Counted from the stretch's first letter, positions 47,761-57,181 are shown. The stretch is 64,000 nt of DNA from Riptortus pedestris (GCA_019009955.1 CM032228.1:68465501-68529500), one strand, 5' to 3'. Notes: generated by a model from the letters alone, not told the origin. A program made the numbers and translations.

Positions 47761-48170
47761 AGCTCAGTTGGTTTAGGCATTTTTAAAAATAAATGTAGCT
47801 ATTAATGAACTAACGCGCATATATATACTAAACACTTCTTTACAATTTAATAAATCAAAAAAAGAGTATAATTTTTTTTTTACATTTAATTATAATAGAT
47901 AATGGATTCTTAAATAGTATGCAATGTCTACAAACATTAAATCAAAAACATTTTAAATCACAACCTGCATTTCCTAGTGTAAATACCTCTTGCTATAAAT
48001 GCGTGGCAGCTGCTGAGCAACAGTAGCAAATCAATAAAATTAAATAATAAGGATAAAGTAAATAACTCCTTAGGGAATAAACGAAAATTACGTGGCTTGC
48101 TCAGAAAATCATTATTTACCATGAATATTCCCTAGAGGGCATAACTCTGAGCGCCCTTAAAAGAATCTAA
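47761..48170. other. Unassigned AT-rich sequence
   Basis: No feature was recognised. Confidence 0.35.
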
Positions 48171-48236
48171 AGAGCTTAAAGGCGAGGGAAAGAGCTTAAA
48201 GGCAAGAGAATGGGCTTAAAGGCGAGGGAAAGAGCC
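48171..48236. repeat. 20-bp tandem repeat, three units
   Basis: AGAGCTTAAAGGCGAGGGAA, then AGAGCTTAAAGGCAAGAGAA and TGGGCTTAAAGGCGAGGGAA, followed by the start of a fourth unit (AGAGC). It lies at the edge of a GC-richer repeat-free island. Confidence 0.92.
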
Positions 48237-48707
48237 TCCGAAAATTGTCTTAGAGTAATGACGGTTTCCATGTTTAGGAGTAATTGTCAGCATATTCTCG
48301 CATACTAAAGCGAGCTCTAGTGTTGCGTTATTAAAGCTCGCCTTATACGGTGGAGTCCTCTCACGCCTTTAGACATTTCCTAGAAGAACTTTCGCCCGGA
48401 GCTGTTTCTCACATAGCTGCTAATTCGCCAGGTTGAGGGAGGGCCGTAATCTTCTCCAGGGGAATTCAGCAGAGTTACGCAGTCCATTTTGAATAATCCC
48501 CATTAGCAAAGTTTGTCAGTGAACCATGACAGTAAGTTGGGTGAGAGAAATTCTGGTGCTGTAAACTTAACCCTGTTAAGACATTTTTATCAGGTGTAGA
48601 AAGAGAGTTGTTGTGCACACACCAAAATCAAATTTTTAGGAAACGTTTTGTCCAGAATTGGTTTTGAAGCTAAAACACCTGAAACGAAAATTTGTTATAT
48701 ATTCTAG
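48237..48707. other. Repeat-free island
   Basis: 48240-48560 is GC-richer with no family repeats, for example GCGAGCTCTAGTGTTGCG and AAAGCTCGCC. No coding frame was recognised. Confidence 0.3.
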
Positions 48708-48719
48708 GAGAGTTAAATA

Positions 48720-48859
48720 TTATTATTATATATTAACGTCCACTTCTTGCAACTAAGGCTAATTGGGACGGGTTATCTATAGGGGACTCAGGATTTTATT
48801 TAATGAATTCCGTCTCTAAATAAATTCCTTTGTCTAGGCAAGAATCGAACACGCCACTC
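48720..48859 (-). mobile_element. SINE, head-truncated, inserted in a HINE-like copy
   Basis: Tail inverse (TATTATTATATATTAACGTC), body GGTTATCTATAGGGGACTCA with an internal deletion, and B-box inverse GAATCGAACACGCCACTC. GAGAGTTAAATA (48708-48719) and GAGAGGTAAATA (48860-48871) match 11 of 12 and look like its target-site duplication. Confidence 0.82.
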
Positions 48860-49160
48860 GAGAGGTAAATAGAAGGATGAAAACTAAATAATGCAAATAT
48901 CTCAGTTAACAATCAGAATCGCGGAAAAACATATGATACAGCATTTATAGAAAATGTAATAAGATTGGTTCTATTCAATTTTTCGATCCGACGCATAACT
49001 AAGTAGATACTTTGATTTTTCGAAATTTGCCCCTCTAAATACCTTCCCCCCTCTTACTCTTGTCCGATTTCAACCATTAACGATATTGATCTTTATTTTT
49101 CCATAAAACGTTTAAATTTCGAGTTTGGCAAAGATCAAACAGTAATTGCTACCGCTAGAG

Positions 49161-49200
<40 letters not shown>

Positions 49201-49297
49201 GAGCGGACCACATTTCCATCATCTCATGGAAATTTTTCGAAAATCACGGCATAAGTACGACCTAAATAGCTGATTTTCCTGAAGGTAAATGTGCTAA
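48860..49297 (-). mobile_element. HINE-like element, 3'-truncated
   Basis: Core unit 1 (GAAGGATGAAAACTAAATAA, ATCCGACGCATAACTAAGTA, CCGATTTCAACCATTAACGA), TA tract 49164-49194, and a shortened 5' block. The terminus GCTGATTTTCCTGAAGGTAA runs into an A-rich patch with AATAA repeats (49298-49337). Confidence 0.85.
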
Positions 49298-49337
49298 AAA
49301 AAAAAAATAAAATAAATTAATAAATAAATAAAATAAA

Positions 49338-49712
49338 AATGTCAGGTGTTACGCAAACTAAGGCAATATTGGGTTATTTCCAATTTTAGACGAATTGGAG
49401 TGGGTTTACTTAAAGCTGACAACTAAAAAATAATACGAATACCTCCGGTAATATTGGAACCAGAGAAGAACTATATAGAACAACCATTGTAATAAATTAA
49501 ATAAGTAAGATTGGTCATAACAAGATTATTCGATCGGACTAATAATAACGGAGATATTTAAAACGATAGATGCCCCACATAAACCTACCTACTATTCTTG
49601 GTCCAGGTTCAGCGACTAACAAACTAAGTGTTTAGTTTTACTAAGTTTTAATATATAGTTGTTAACCACATTTGGATGATTAAAGATTTTCCTTTGAGGG
49701 AATCTGTTAAAA
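49338..49712 (-). mobile_element. Diverged HINE-like element, same orientation as the previous copy
   Basis: Decayed 3' end (TCAGGTGTTACGCAAACTAA), a core (GGAGTGGGTTTACTTAAAGC, GGACTAATAATAACGGAGAT, CTATTCTTGGTCCAGG), and the terminus GATTTTCCTTTGAGGGAATC with TGTTAAAA. No TA tract is present. Confidence 0.75.
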
Positions 49713-49879
49713 GTCACAGTGAGATAACTGAAATAAAGTTTCATTTAATACTCTGAAACTAAATCTCAGTTAGACATAAGGTTTTTGAAAGTATTGGTTC
49801 ATTTATAGAAAAGAGATCACATATATATTTTACACTTAGTATTCTTCTTTATAGTCAAGTTTCCTCTCATAGTGCCTTA
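49713..49879. other. Spacer
   Basis: Less than 200 bp with no recognised feature. Confidence 0.35.
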
Positions 49880-49893
49880 TAAAAACTAAATTA

Positions 49894-50096
49894 TTATTAT
49901 TTATTAACTTCCACTTTTTGCCACTACGGCTAATTATGAAAGGTTATTTGCAGTTTACCACCTTCTCTATCACTACGGATGTTTTTTAATGAGTTCATCA
50001 CTAAATAAATTCCCAGTAGGAAACCGAGCTCGGCACTCCTCGTTTAACGCGTAAGATTGAGATCAAAGAGTTAACTCATATGGCTAAACTATGCCC
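49894..50096 (-). mobile_element. tRNA-derived SINE with a 14-bp target-site duplication
   Basis: Diverged but complete: tail inverse, ACTTCCACTTTTTGCCACTA, GGTTATTTGCAGTTTACCAC, B-box region (AAACCGAGCTCGGCACTCC) and head. TAAAAACTAAATTA (49880-49893) and TAAAAACAAAATTA (50097-50110) match 13 of 14. Confidence 0.88.
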
Positions 50097-50110
50097 TAAA
50101 AACAAAATTA

Positions 50111-50560
50111 ATTTAGAACCCTTCCCCTCTTCCAGGGCTGTCGTAAGTTACTCACAAACTTCTTGAAATTCTCATCTTGCTTCGTACAGTTTAAATAGTA
50201 TTTCATTATTATATTTGATAGTGGTAGAGTTTCTATTATTAAATTACTTTCTGAATTTCGACAATGGTAAAAGCAGTAGAAAATAAGTCGAGTATGGGTG
50301 TTTGCTGAGACAATACAAGTACTTTTGTTGTATTTATAAGAATAATAAATTTATTTTACTAAACCTTCAACATGAAGAGTTCAGTCTGAAAGTTTCACTG
50401 TATTTATAATATGCATTGTTCTCTAATTCAGTTTAACGTTCAAAAAAGAATATCACAAAAACCTTATCAGGTAATGACAAAACCCATTCTTGTAACATGA
50501 TTCTTGTGGGCCATGAGTAGAATCTTACTGGGAACGGGAAGGGTTTTAAATCTGAGGAGT
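50111..50560. other. Unassigned AT-rich sequence
   Basis: No feature was recognised. Confidence 0.35.
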
Positions 50561-51320
50561 TAACTGTTTGAGGGCTTCTATTTATTCGGAGAAGAACCAG
50601 ATGTACTGTATGTAAATCAGCATGGAGGTATTATAGGTGGTAAATGAATAGAAATGGCGTTCTGCTCTCAGTCGCTCGGCAAAGCTCATTATAGGGCTGA
50701 AGAGATGCGTTCAACATGTGAGCTTGCGCAGGATCTCGGGCTGTAAATGGGAAAAGGGGCCCATAAGGGCTTCCCCCTTTGGGCCTATAAAACGCATTAT
50801 TTATCAAGCAAACAGAGAGACCCTTTCCGGATGGGGCTAGACAAAGCATCGCGCCGCTCTTCTAGTTTGCATCTGAATAGAACTCCCAGCCCTTCTAGGC
50901 CAGGGAGAGCAGCTTTTTGTAATTAATATCTGGCACTGAAATCGGCTGCCCCTTTCCGCATGTCTGTGTGTACGCACTATGTGGCTGTGCCTCTATATAT
51001 ACACATATATACGTGCGTGTGTGCTCAAATGGAATTATGTTTCATGGGAATGCATAGAGGAGGGGACGTGCCTAGCCTCCATCTAGCTGGATTCTCTACC
51101 CTTTGAATGTCATTTAGGGGCATCTGCATAAGTACGGTGGGAGAGGGAGGCTCACAAAGGAATCTTTTTGATCTATCATAGATTATAAAAAAATATCAGC
51201 TAGCGAATAAAAACCCTTTCCCTAGTCTTTTGCTATCAGCTGTTGCTCTTATTCCGTTACCTGTTCGATTCCTCTCCCAAGACTAGACAAAGGGGGAAAA
51301 GTGTTTCGCAGCTGTTAGAA
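50561..51320. other. GC-richer repeat-free island with TATA-like motif and hairpin
   Basis: The most GC-rich part of the window. A hairpin (GGCCCATAAGGG at 50758-50769 with CCCTTTGGGCC at 50775-50785) directly precedes TATAAAA (50786-50792). Further on are an octamer-like TTTGCATC and TAATTAATA. The 72-codon minus frame at 50631-50849 has no recognisable domain. It could be a promoter or an enhancer; neither is shown by sequence alone. Confidence 0.3.
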
Positions 51321-51620
51321 ATGGATGTGTTTTTTTGGGCGTGCTTTTACCATCGCACATTTAATCCAGTCATTCTGCTCTTAATTATGTAGACTATTCT
51401 TATTATAGTTACGTGAAATTTAAAGTAGTATAACTAGTGTAACTATATCTTATCTGTTTTATCTTATTCTTTACAATTTGTAAAAAGAGAAAAAACTATA
51501 TTCAGTAATAAAATCTTGGGCAGCCCTAATACATTGGGCTGCTGAAGACACAGCTAAATCATCCATGTGGCCTACATTTATTTAAAAAAAAAATTGTTGC
51601 AACAGTTGTTTAGATTTACC

Positions 51621-51622
<2 letters not shown>
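51321..51622. other. Unassigned AT-rich sequence
   Basis: No feature was recognised. Confidence 0.35.

Positions 51623-51623
<1 letters not shown>

Positions 51624-51666
<43 letters not shown>
51624..51666. repeat. (TA)n microsatellite at the left edge of a Helitron-like element
   Basis: About 21 TA units. It lies immediately before the recognisable Helitron-like sequence and may belong to that element. Confidence 0.92.
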
Positions 51667-51671
<5 letters not shown>

Positions 51672-52702
51672 ACTGTACGTGTGTACGGGTATGTCACTGA
51701 ACTCCTCCTAAACGGCTGAACCGATTTGAATGAAGATTGTTGTATGAGTGTGGGTGACGACCTGGATGGTTTAGACACACAAATCGGCCTGACAGATGGA
51801 TCAGGAGCGGGGTTGTAAGGGAGTTCTAAAATCAAAAATATCAATATTTCGTTTCCTATTGGTTTTTCGACAAATATGCAAGGAATAAAAGTTGTTTATA
51901 TTGGTATTTACAGTAGCTTTTGTTATATTCACTTTTTTCGTATAACAAAGTATAAGCGAGATATACACTAAAAAATTAAAGTGGGAGCCAACAATTTTAT
52001 TGGTCGCTAGCGACTGAACCGAACTTAACAAAACTCTATATGAAAATTAGCATTAATTCTTCCATGATTATAAGCTATATTAATTTTTTTAGGTTCTAAC
52101 GGGAGTGGAGTTATAAGGGAGGCCTGAAAAAAAAATTCGCGATATTTCATTTTCTATTTGTGTTTAGGCAAACGTGCACATATCATAAGTTGTTTTTTTT
52201 GTGTTATTAAAAGTAGTTTTTGTTTTAACAGTTTGACTGCCCATTCCGCCTCGGGGTGTGAAGCACGGCGAAGAGGGGATGCCCGTCACGCCAAAGGGCG
52301 GGAACGGTTCATACCGCGTTCGACGATTTAGTGTGACTCGCATCTGCCTGAGAGCGTTGTATCGCACGGGAGTCGCGCCAAATATCAAATTTTGCTAACG
52401 CTCTCGGGCATGATGGGCACCTAAGATGGAAATTCCTTCCTAGGTGCCCGACACGCCCAAAGGAGTAATTTTTATTTCCTCTCTCTCTTTTTTAACCCCC
52501 ACATTAGATTTGCAACAAATATCATCGTTTTTTTTTAAATATTTATGCATATTTCAAGTCAAATAACACGAAAAATGTAATGGGCCTCCAACCAAATTCA
52601 CTTATTTTTGTGGGCGGTCAAACTGTTAAACATAATATTATTAAATTTAATATCCTAATCGCTTGAAATATCCTGGAGGGCAACGTCTGTCGGGTCCGCT
52701 AG
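51667..52702 (+). mobile_element. Helitron-like non-autonomous element, 3' end CTAG, holding a nested MITE
   Basis: Starts with TATGTCACTGAACTCCTCCT and AACGGCTGAACCGATTTGAA, a motif common in invertebrate mobile elements, and ends CAACGTCTGTCGGGTCCG plus CTAG followed by T, the typical Helitron 3' end. A unit of about 310 bp is present twice: around 51815-51930 (TAAGGGAGTTCTAAAATC, AAAAGTTGTTTATATTGG) and 52115-52228 (TAAGGGAGGCCTGAAAAA, ATAAGTTGTTTTTTTTG). No helicase or Rep sequence is seen, so it is non-autonomous. The exact 5' end is uncertain. Confidence 0.7.
52225..52629. mobile_element. piggyBac-type MITE flanked by TTAA
   Basis: TTAA at 52225-52228 and again at 52626-52629. Directly inside, CAGTTTGACTGCCCA (52229-52243) and TGGGCGGTCAAACTG (52611-52625) are inverted repeats matching 14 of 15. 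TTAA duplication is the hallmark of the piggyBac superfamily. The 397-bp interior is GC-richer than the host element in its left part and has no transposase. If MITE and one TTAA are removed, the Helitron-like sequence is continuous. Confidence 0.82.
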
Positions 52703-52805
52703 TAATATTATAAATTCAGAAAATAATATGTTAAAATACTGAGTGATAATATGAAACGACTAAAATAATATAATATATACAAATAATAATAAAAATAAAT
52801 AAGAA

Positions 52806-52844
<39 letters not shown>
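52806..52844. repeat. (TA)n microsatellite
   Basis: About 19 TA units, left of the Penelope-like 3' end. The Tyr-Ile frame across it is an artefact. Confidence 0.93.
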
Positions 52845-52849
<5 letters not shown>

Positions 52850-52865
52850 TGAAAATCAAATTTAT

Positions 52866-52975
52866 GCCTGACGAAATTGGACGCAGTTCTATCGAAAATT
52901 TGCAGAACAAAAATTCCAACCGCTGGAGCTGATAGCCGAAATCCTCACAATGACGATACTTCCCAGCGATGCAGC
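52866..52975 (+). mobile_element. Penelope-like element 3' end
   Basis: Shares an ordered run of motifs with the minus-strand sequence at 60890-61000: GACGCA.TTCT, AAAAATTC.AACCGCTGGA, GC.GATAGCCGAA. In that other copy this stretch follows the GIY-YIG coding part, so it is the 3' non-coding end. Only about 110 bp are present here, between two TA tracts. Confidence 0.7.
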
Positions 52976-52981
52976 CTCAAA

Positions 52982-52985
<4 letters not shown>

Positions 52986-53022
<37 letters not shown>
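52986..53022. repeat. (TA)n microsatellite
   Basis: About 18 TA units directly right of the Penelope-like end. Confidence 0.93.
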
Positions 53023-53100
53023 CAAAATAATTATGCATATTAATAATAATGATCAGCCATAGCTGTGTTTATTTATGATTCTAAGTCTATTACAATAGAC

Positions 53101-53385
53101 TCAGCGAACAGCTAGTGTCCAAGCCCCCATTCCTTCATATAGTCTTGTCTCCTTCGGTATGGTTCCTTTGGAGCAGAACAACAGTCTGCGGACTTCATGG
53201 TGTCCTTTACTGAAGGTTTCTAGATATTTTACCTCGAAATAGTTTACCCATCCTTCATATGTTCCTTTCTTTTCTGCATCGACTTTCATCGCTTCTTCAG
53301 GATTATTGTATTCGAACCGCACCGAGGGTCCATTATGAAAACGTTTGAACAGTATAACAAAAGAGATGGCTTATCGTAATAAAAT
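53101..53385 (-). pseudogene. Unrecognised open frame, possible transposon relic
   Basis: A minus-strand frame is open from about 53380 to 53101 and has a balanced, protein-like composition (for example YNNPEEAMKVDAEKKGTYEG and HHEVRRLLFCSKGTIPKETR). This is unlike most frames here. I cannot assign a family; a LINE or DNA-transposon fragment is a possibility. No start codon is evident (the first Met of the supplied frame is a GTG), and it ends at a TGA-type stop shortly after AWTLAVR. Confidence 0.35.
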
Positions 53386-53579
53386 ATTATCCAAAGAGGC
53401 TAGTCTGACATATATTCTACAACATAATATATTTTTATATCGTATACATCTTAAAATAATATATTATTAATGGAGTTCAAGGATGAACGTGAAAATAATC
53501 GATCTGTAGTCAGCTGGCCTAACCTGCACATAAATGTGTTTATATTGGTTACCCTTGCCAGTTAACTATGAACAATAAA
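53386..53579. other. Spacer
   Basis: AT-rich. GAGATGGCTTATCGTAATAA at about 53361 recurs as GAGATGACTTATCGAAATAA at about 54575, just beyond the HINE-like copy. Confidence 0.4.
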
Positions 53580-54379
53580 GTCCGTCACGCAGGGGCTGCG
53601 TAAACTAAGCAGATTTCCCTCGTGAAGTTTAGTAATAGATAAATATACATACTGGTAACACAACACCGTGAATAAATACAAACGGAAATAAGAAATGTTT
53701 CATCCAATTTCAATAGCCTGCCGACAGGAAGCGTTAGGTTAGAAAGGTAAACAAACGGGTCCCGCCTCATACCGGAAAGAAAAACAATTACTGAAATATA
53801 TCAGAATATAACACATTAATTTTATTGAGAACTATTTACTATATCTACTAGTGTAATTAATAATGAGTCAGAATAATTGTTATCTCAATCAATAAAATTT
53901 TAGTAGTCCAAGCTTTAAGATGGGGGGGGGGGGAGTCACCAGTGCATATTTGCATGTATCTCGTATAATAAAGGTCTCTTGAATACAATTTTCGGTATTC
54001 AAACTTCCAATAATGTGATTTATTATGTATCAGAGTATTGTTTACGTAACATGAGTAGAAGTGGCGGTTTGGTGAAAACTGAAAAATGCAAATATCTCGG
54101 TTAATATTCAAGATAGAGAATAAATGTATATAACAATATTTATAGTAAATTTAATTTGTAATAAGATTGATTCTGTATAATTTTTCGATCCGACGTATAG
54201 TAACGGAGATATTTCGAATTTTCGAAAATCCTCCCCTCTAAACCCCCCCTCCCACTGGTCCGATTTCAGCCGTTAACGAACTTGATCTTTCTTTTTACAT
54301 AAAATGCTTAAATATGAAGTTTGGTAAGGATTAAACAAAAATTGCGACCGCTAGAGTGGTAACAGACAAATATATATAT

Positions 54380-54434
<55 letters not shown>

Positions 54435-54573
54435 TATATATATATACAGTTTTGAACGGACCTCATTTTCGTTATCTACTAGGTAGGATCGATGGACATT
54501 TGAAGAAAAATGTCGAAAATTCAGTCATGAGTACAACCTCAATAGCTGATTTCCCTTAAGGGAAATCTGCTAA
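53580..54573 (-). mobile_element. HINE-like element, complete, subfamily III
   Basis: 3' end GTCCGTCACGCAGGGGCTGC, GTAAACTAAGCAGATTTCCC, TCGTGAAGTTTAGTAATAGA. The subfamily III module (53650-53935), core unit 1 (AAATATCTCGGTTAATATTC, CCGACGTATAGTAACGGAGA, GTTAACGAACTTGATC), a long TA tract (54368-54445) and an intact 5' block follow. The terminus is GCTGATTTCCCTTAAGGGAA, ATCTGCTAAAA. It is the minus-strand counterpart of the copy at 36698-37764. Confidence 0.95.
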
Positions 54574-54694
54574 AAGAGATGACTTATCGAAATAAAATGT
54601 CACCCTGTTTTAGAGAAAGAGGAAAAAGTGTCTGTATGTTTTAGCCGTAGTAATCCAGTTGCGGGTGAGGTGCCTTAAAAAAGAATTCATTTAA
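54574..54694. other. Spacer
   Basis: Short, with the GAGATGACTTATCGAAATAA stretch noted in the preceding spacer. Confidence 0.4.
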
Positions 54695-54975
54695 AGCAGA
54701 CGTAAAGTCAAATAAAGGGTTAGAACGGCCAATATAAATGATACTGTTGTCATACCTGTCGGTGGAGACTGTCGTCACTGGCTGATGGTCGAGTACAGCT
54801 GGCAAGTGCTTTCGATGCAATGGCACCATCTTCAAGCTCGTCAAAAAGTTGTACTACAAAAGAGTACATCTGTACTACTGTGTAAAGAGTACAACTTTTT
54901 GACGGGCTTGAAGATGGTGTCATTGCATCGAAAGCGGTCTCCACCGACAGATATGACAAAAGTAGACGTAAAGTC
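54695..54975. mobile_element. Insertion with long inverted repeats and 15-bp target-site duplication
   Basis: AGCAGACGTAAAGTC (54695-54709) and AGTAGACGTAAAGTC (54961-54975) flank it, matching 14 of 15. Inside, a left arm (54747-54855, carrying about 37 extra bases after GTCGGTGGAGAC) and a right arm (54888-54958) pair through GCTTTCGATGCAATG, CACCATCTTCAAGC and GTCAAAAAGTTGTACT. The right arm reads GGCTTGAAGATGGTG. The layout parallels the palindrome near 10 kb: a short unpaired left part, two arms and a target-site duplication. Confidence 0.8.
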
Positions 54976-55518
54976 TTATTCCTGTGACACTAATCATTTT
55001 CATAAATATTATTTAAAATGAATTAAGAATTAAAAATTTAAAAATATTTCCATAGAATCGACTTCTTTTGTGATCTTGTTGTAAATGATCTGATTAAGTT
55101 TTATTGCACAGTCGGATAGCAAGAAAATGTTTACAAGTTCTTCTCTCTCTTCCTCCTCCATTCAAAATCGTTACTACTGGAAGTCTTATAAATTACTAAT
55201 TGCTGAAATACCTTGTGGATATTACTTTGTAAAATTGAAGAGTTCACTAATATTAGCCCCTAATATCAATGCTAATTGTGTTTAGTACCTCCAATGCGAA
55301 TAAGGAACAATGAATTCTATTTTATTCTTTAGATTGTAAAGTTGTCGCGGTTCGCGTTAACCGATGTAGCTACAGCCATTAAGGCCAGGGACTAGAGGAT
55401 TGTAATTACATTGATATTAGTTGTTGGGTGAATTGTAAATTCCAGGGAACTCCAGTATTGTGTGCTAATCAACTCCAGATCTTAGGCTCCTTTCCTGGAG
55501 CCCGCTCCCGCTTATTCT
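54976..55518. other. Unassigned sequence
   Basis: 55060-55500 is moderately GC-rich and free of family repeats. No gene was recognised. Confidence 0.35.
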
Positions 55519-55531
55519 CCCTCCCTCTCTC

Positions 55532-55610
<79 letters not shown>

Positions 55611-55632
55611 TTCTCTCTCACTCTCTCTCTTC
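55519..55632. repeat. (CT)n microsatellite
   Basis: About 50 CT units with a few G and T interruptions. The Ser-Leu frame across it is an artefact. Confidence 0.95.
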
Positions 55633-56368
55633 CACAAACTTTCCCGTCCTTTCAGTCTTATTATTTACCTGAAATAACCTTCATGTTCTTATAAAGATTA
55701 CACATAAATGCAAGTTACTTATTTTCTAAGCGCAAGAGTCCTTGAATGGTTTGGACCTTATCAGACCATGTCTTCCGATGCTCTGACATATTTTCCAGTT
55801 AAGGAAGTCCAGCCTCCGCATGACTTTAACAGATTGTTAAGCCACCTTTGTACAAGGATAGCTCTATCCTATTTCCACATAGTAAACAACATAACATTTG
55901 GGTGGACAGCTTTTAAGATTTCAAGTCTCCACATTTTGACCTTCTTGATAGCACATATGAACATTTACTCTTAAGAACTGCAATAGTTTAGCGTTTTTCT
56001 GATTTTCTAGTCTTCTGTAAATATTTTTCCGGTTTTATTTTTTTTTTGGTTGATCATCCGCCATAGATTTCTTAAGTAAAGTTAAGTAGGTCATACTTTC
56101 TCAATAAAAGTTTATTTTTTTATATGTGAAAAAAAAAGCATATAACTTAGCCGGGGTCCGAAACAGTTGGGGTTTGAGACAAAGAGGTCCCTGTACTATC
56201 TACATATCGATCTACTATCTCAGCCACCGGGTACCCAGACAAAAAAGCTAAACATTATCTCACATAGCTACAGCGCCAAGCGCTAGAGAATGGTCGTGGA
56301 ACTCTCTGAATGGTTTGAAGGGGGACGGAAGAATCTCAATTAAAGTATAACTGTTCTCACGTATACGG
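55633..56368. other. Unassigned sequence
   Basis: An 88-codon frame at 55708-55974 has no recognisable domain. The last part (from about 56150) may be upstream LINE sequence, too decayed to read. Confidence 0.35.
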
Positions 56369-56882
56369 TGAGATTGATTCTTACAACAGTACTCAGACAA
56401 GTATGGACATACGGATCTGAACTTCGGGGTTCCACTAAACCATCAAATTCCTCCAAAACCCAACCCCTCCTTCCTATCCAGAATGCTCCGCAAAATTACA
56501 GATTCCCCATTTTACGTATCCAATTTAACTCTCCATAACGAGCTCAACATTCCTTTTGCCCAAACCCCCGCAAAATCCCGATATCAGAAATTCCACTCTC
56601 TCCTTCCCGCACATCCTAATCCTTTATTCGAATCACTTTCATCTAACCGTATTCCAGAAAACCCAAGACGATGTCTGAAGCGTAAGTAAGACAGATCTCT
56701 TCTGTAGTGCAAAGTATAACTCGAATATGGTATAACCCAATGTTCTTTCCAATTTGGGTATTGTCAATGGACGACATCCCACCTCAAGCCATTAATCAAG
56801 TCAAGTGGCATTATTACCATACATATCATTTGCTTGTAAGATTTATATATTGTTGCAAATAAAACGAATAAATAAAAAAAAT
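56369..56882 (+). pseudogene. Jockey-clade LINE, end of reverse transcriptase and 3' UTR
   Basis: VLRQVWTYGSELRGSTKPSN starts at 56389. After a frame change, the open frame at 56483-56689 reads MLRKITDSPFYVSNLTLHNE, followed by HSLLPAHPNPLF and NRIPENPRRCLKRK. These are the ordered landmarks of the end of jockey-type ORF2 (LRP.WTYG..LWG.....N, LR.I..APFYVSN.TLH.DL, HPNPL, PRRLKR). The coding part ends at the TAA after KRK. The 3' UTR ends in AAATAAAACGAATAAATAAAAAAAA. It is 5'-truncated and frameshifted. Confidence 0.88.
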
Positions 56883-56954
56883 CTTACTTTTTGCTTAATT
56901 TTTGACTCAAAACAAATTTACTTTTATGTTAACTCAACTTTTATTTCATTAACA

Positions 56955-57181
56955 GTGAGCTCAGTTTAGCCATGTGCGTTAAAGCGTTGACCTAAATCTC
57001 ACATGGTAAACCTAGAGTGGCGAGTTCGATTCTTGCCTGGGCAAAGGAAATTATTTAGTGACGAAATTCATTAAATAACATCCTAAGTCCCACCCAGGCG
57101 AGAAAAGGGTGGTCGCCCGTAGATAACCCGTCCCAATTAGCCTGAGATGCAAAAAGTGGACTTTAATAAATAATAATAATA
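56955..57181 (+). mobile_element. tRNA-derived SINE, full length, 12-bp target-site duplication
   Basis: Head GTGAGCTCAGTTTAGCCATG, B box GAGTTCGATTCTTG, body AAAGGGTGGTCGCCCGTAGA, end TGCAAAAAGTGGACTTTAAT with an AATAATAATAATA tail. ATTTCATTAACA at 56943-56954 is repeated at 57182-57193. With its complete tRNA-like head this is a good reference copy. Confidence 0.95.

Noticed and set aside
52905..52945. Hammerhead ribozyme in the Penelope 3' end (CTGATAGCCGAAAT)
   Set aside because: Some Penelope elements carry hammerheads, but here the CTGATGA core is not intact, helix II is missing, and the other copy at 60.9 kb reads GCAGATAGCCGAAT.
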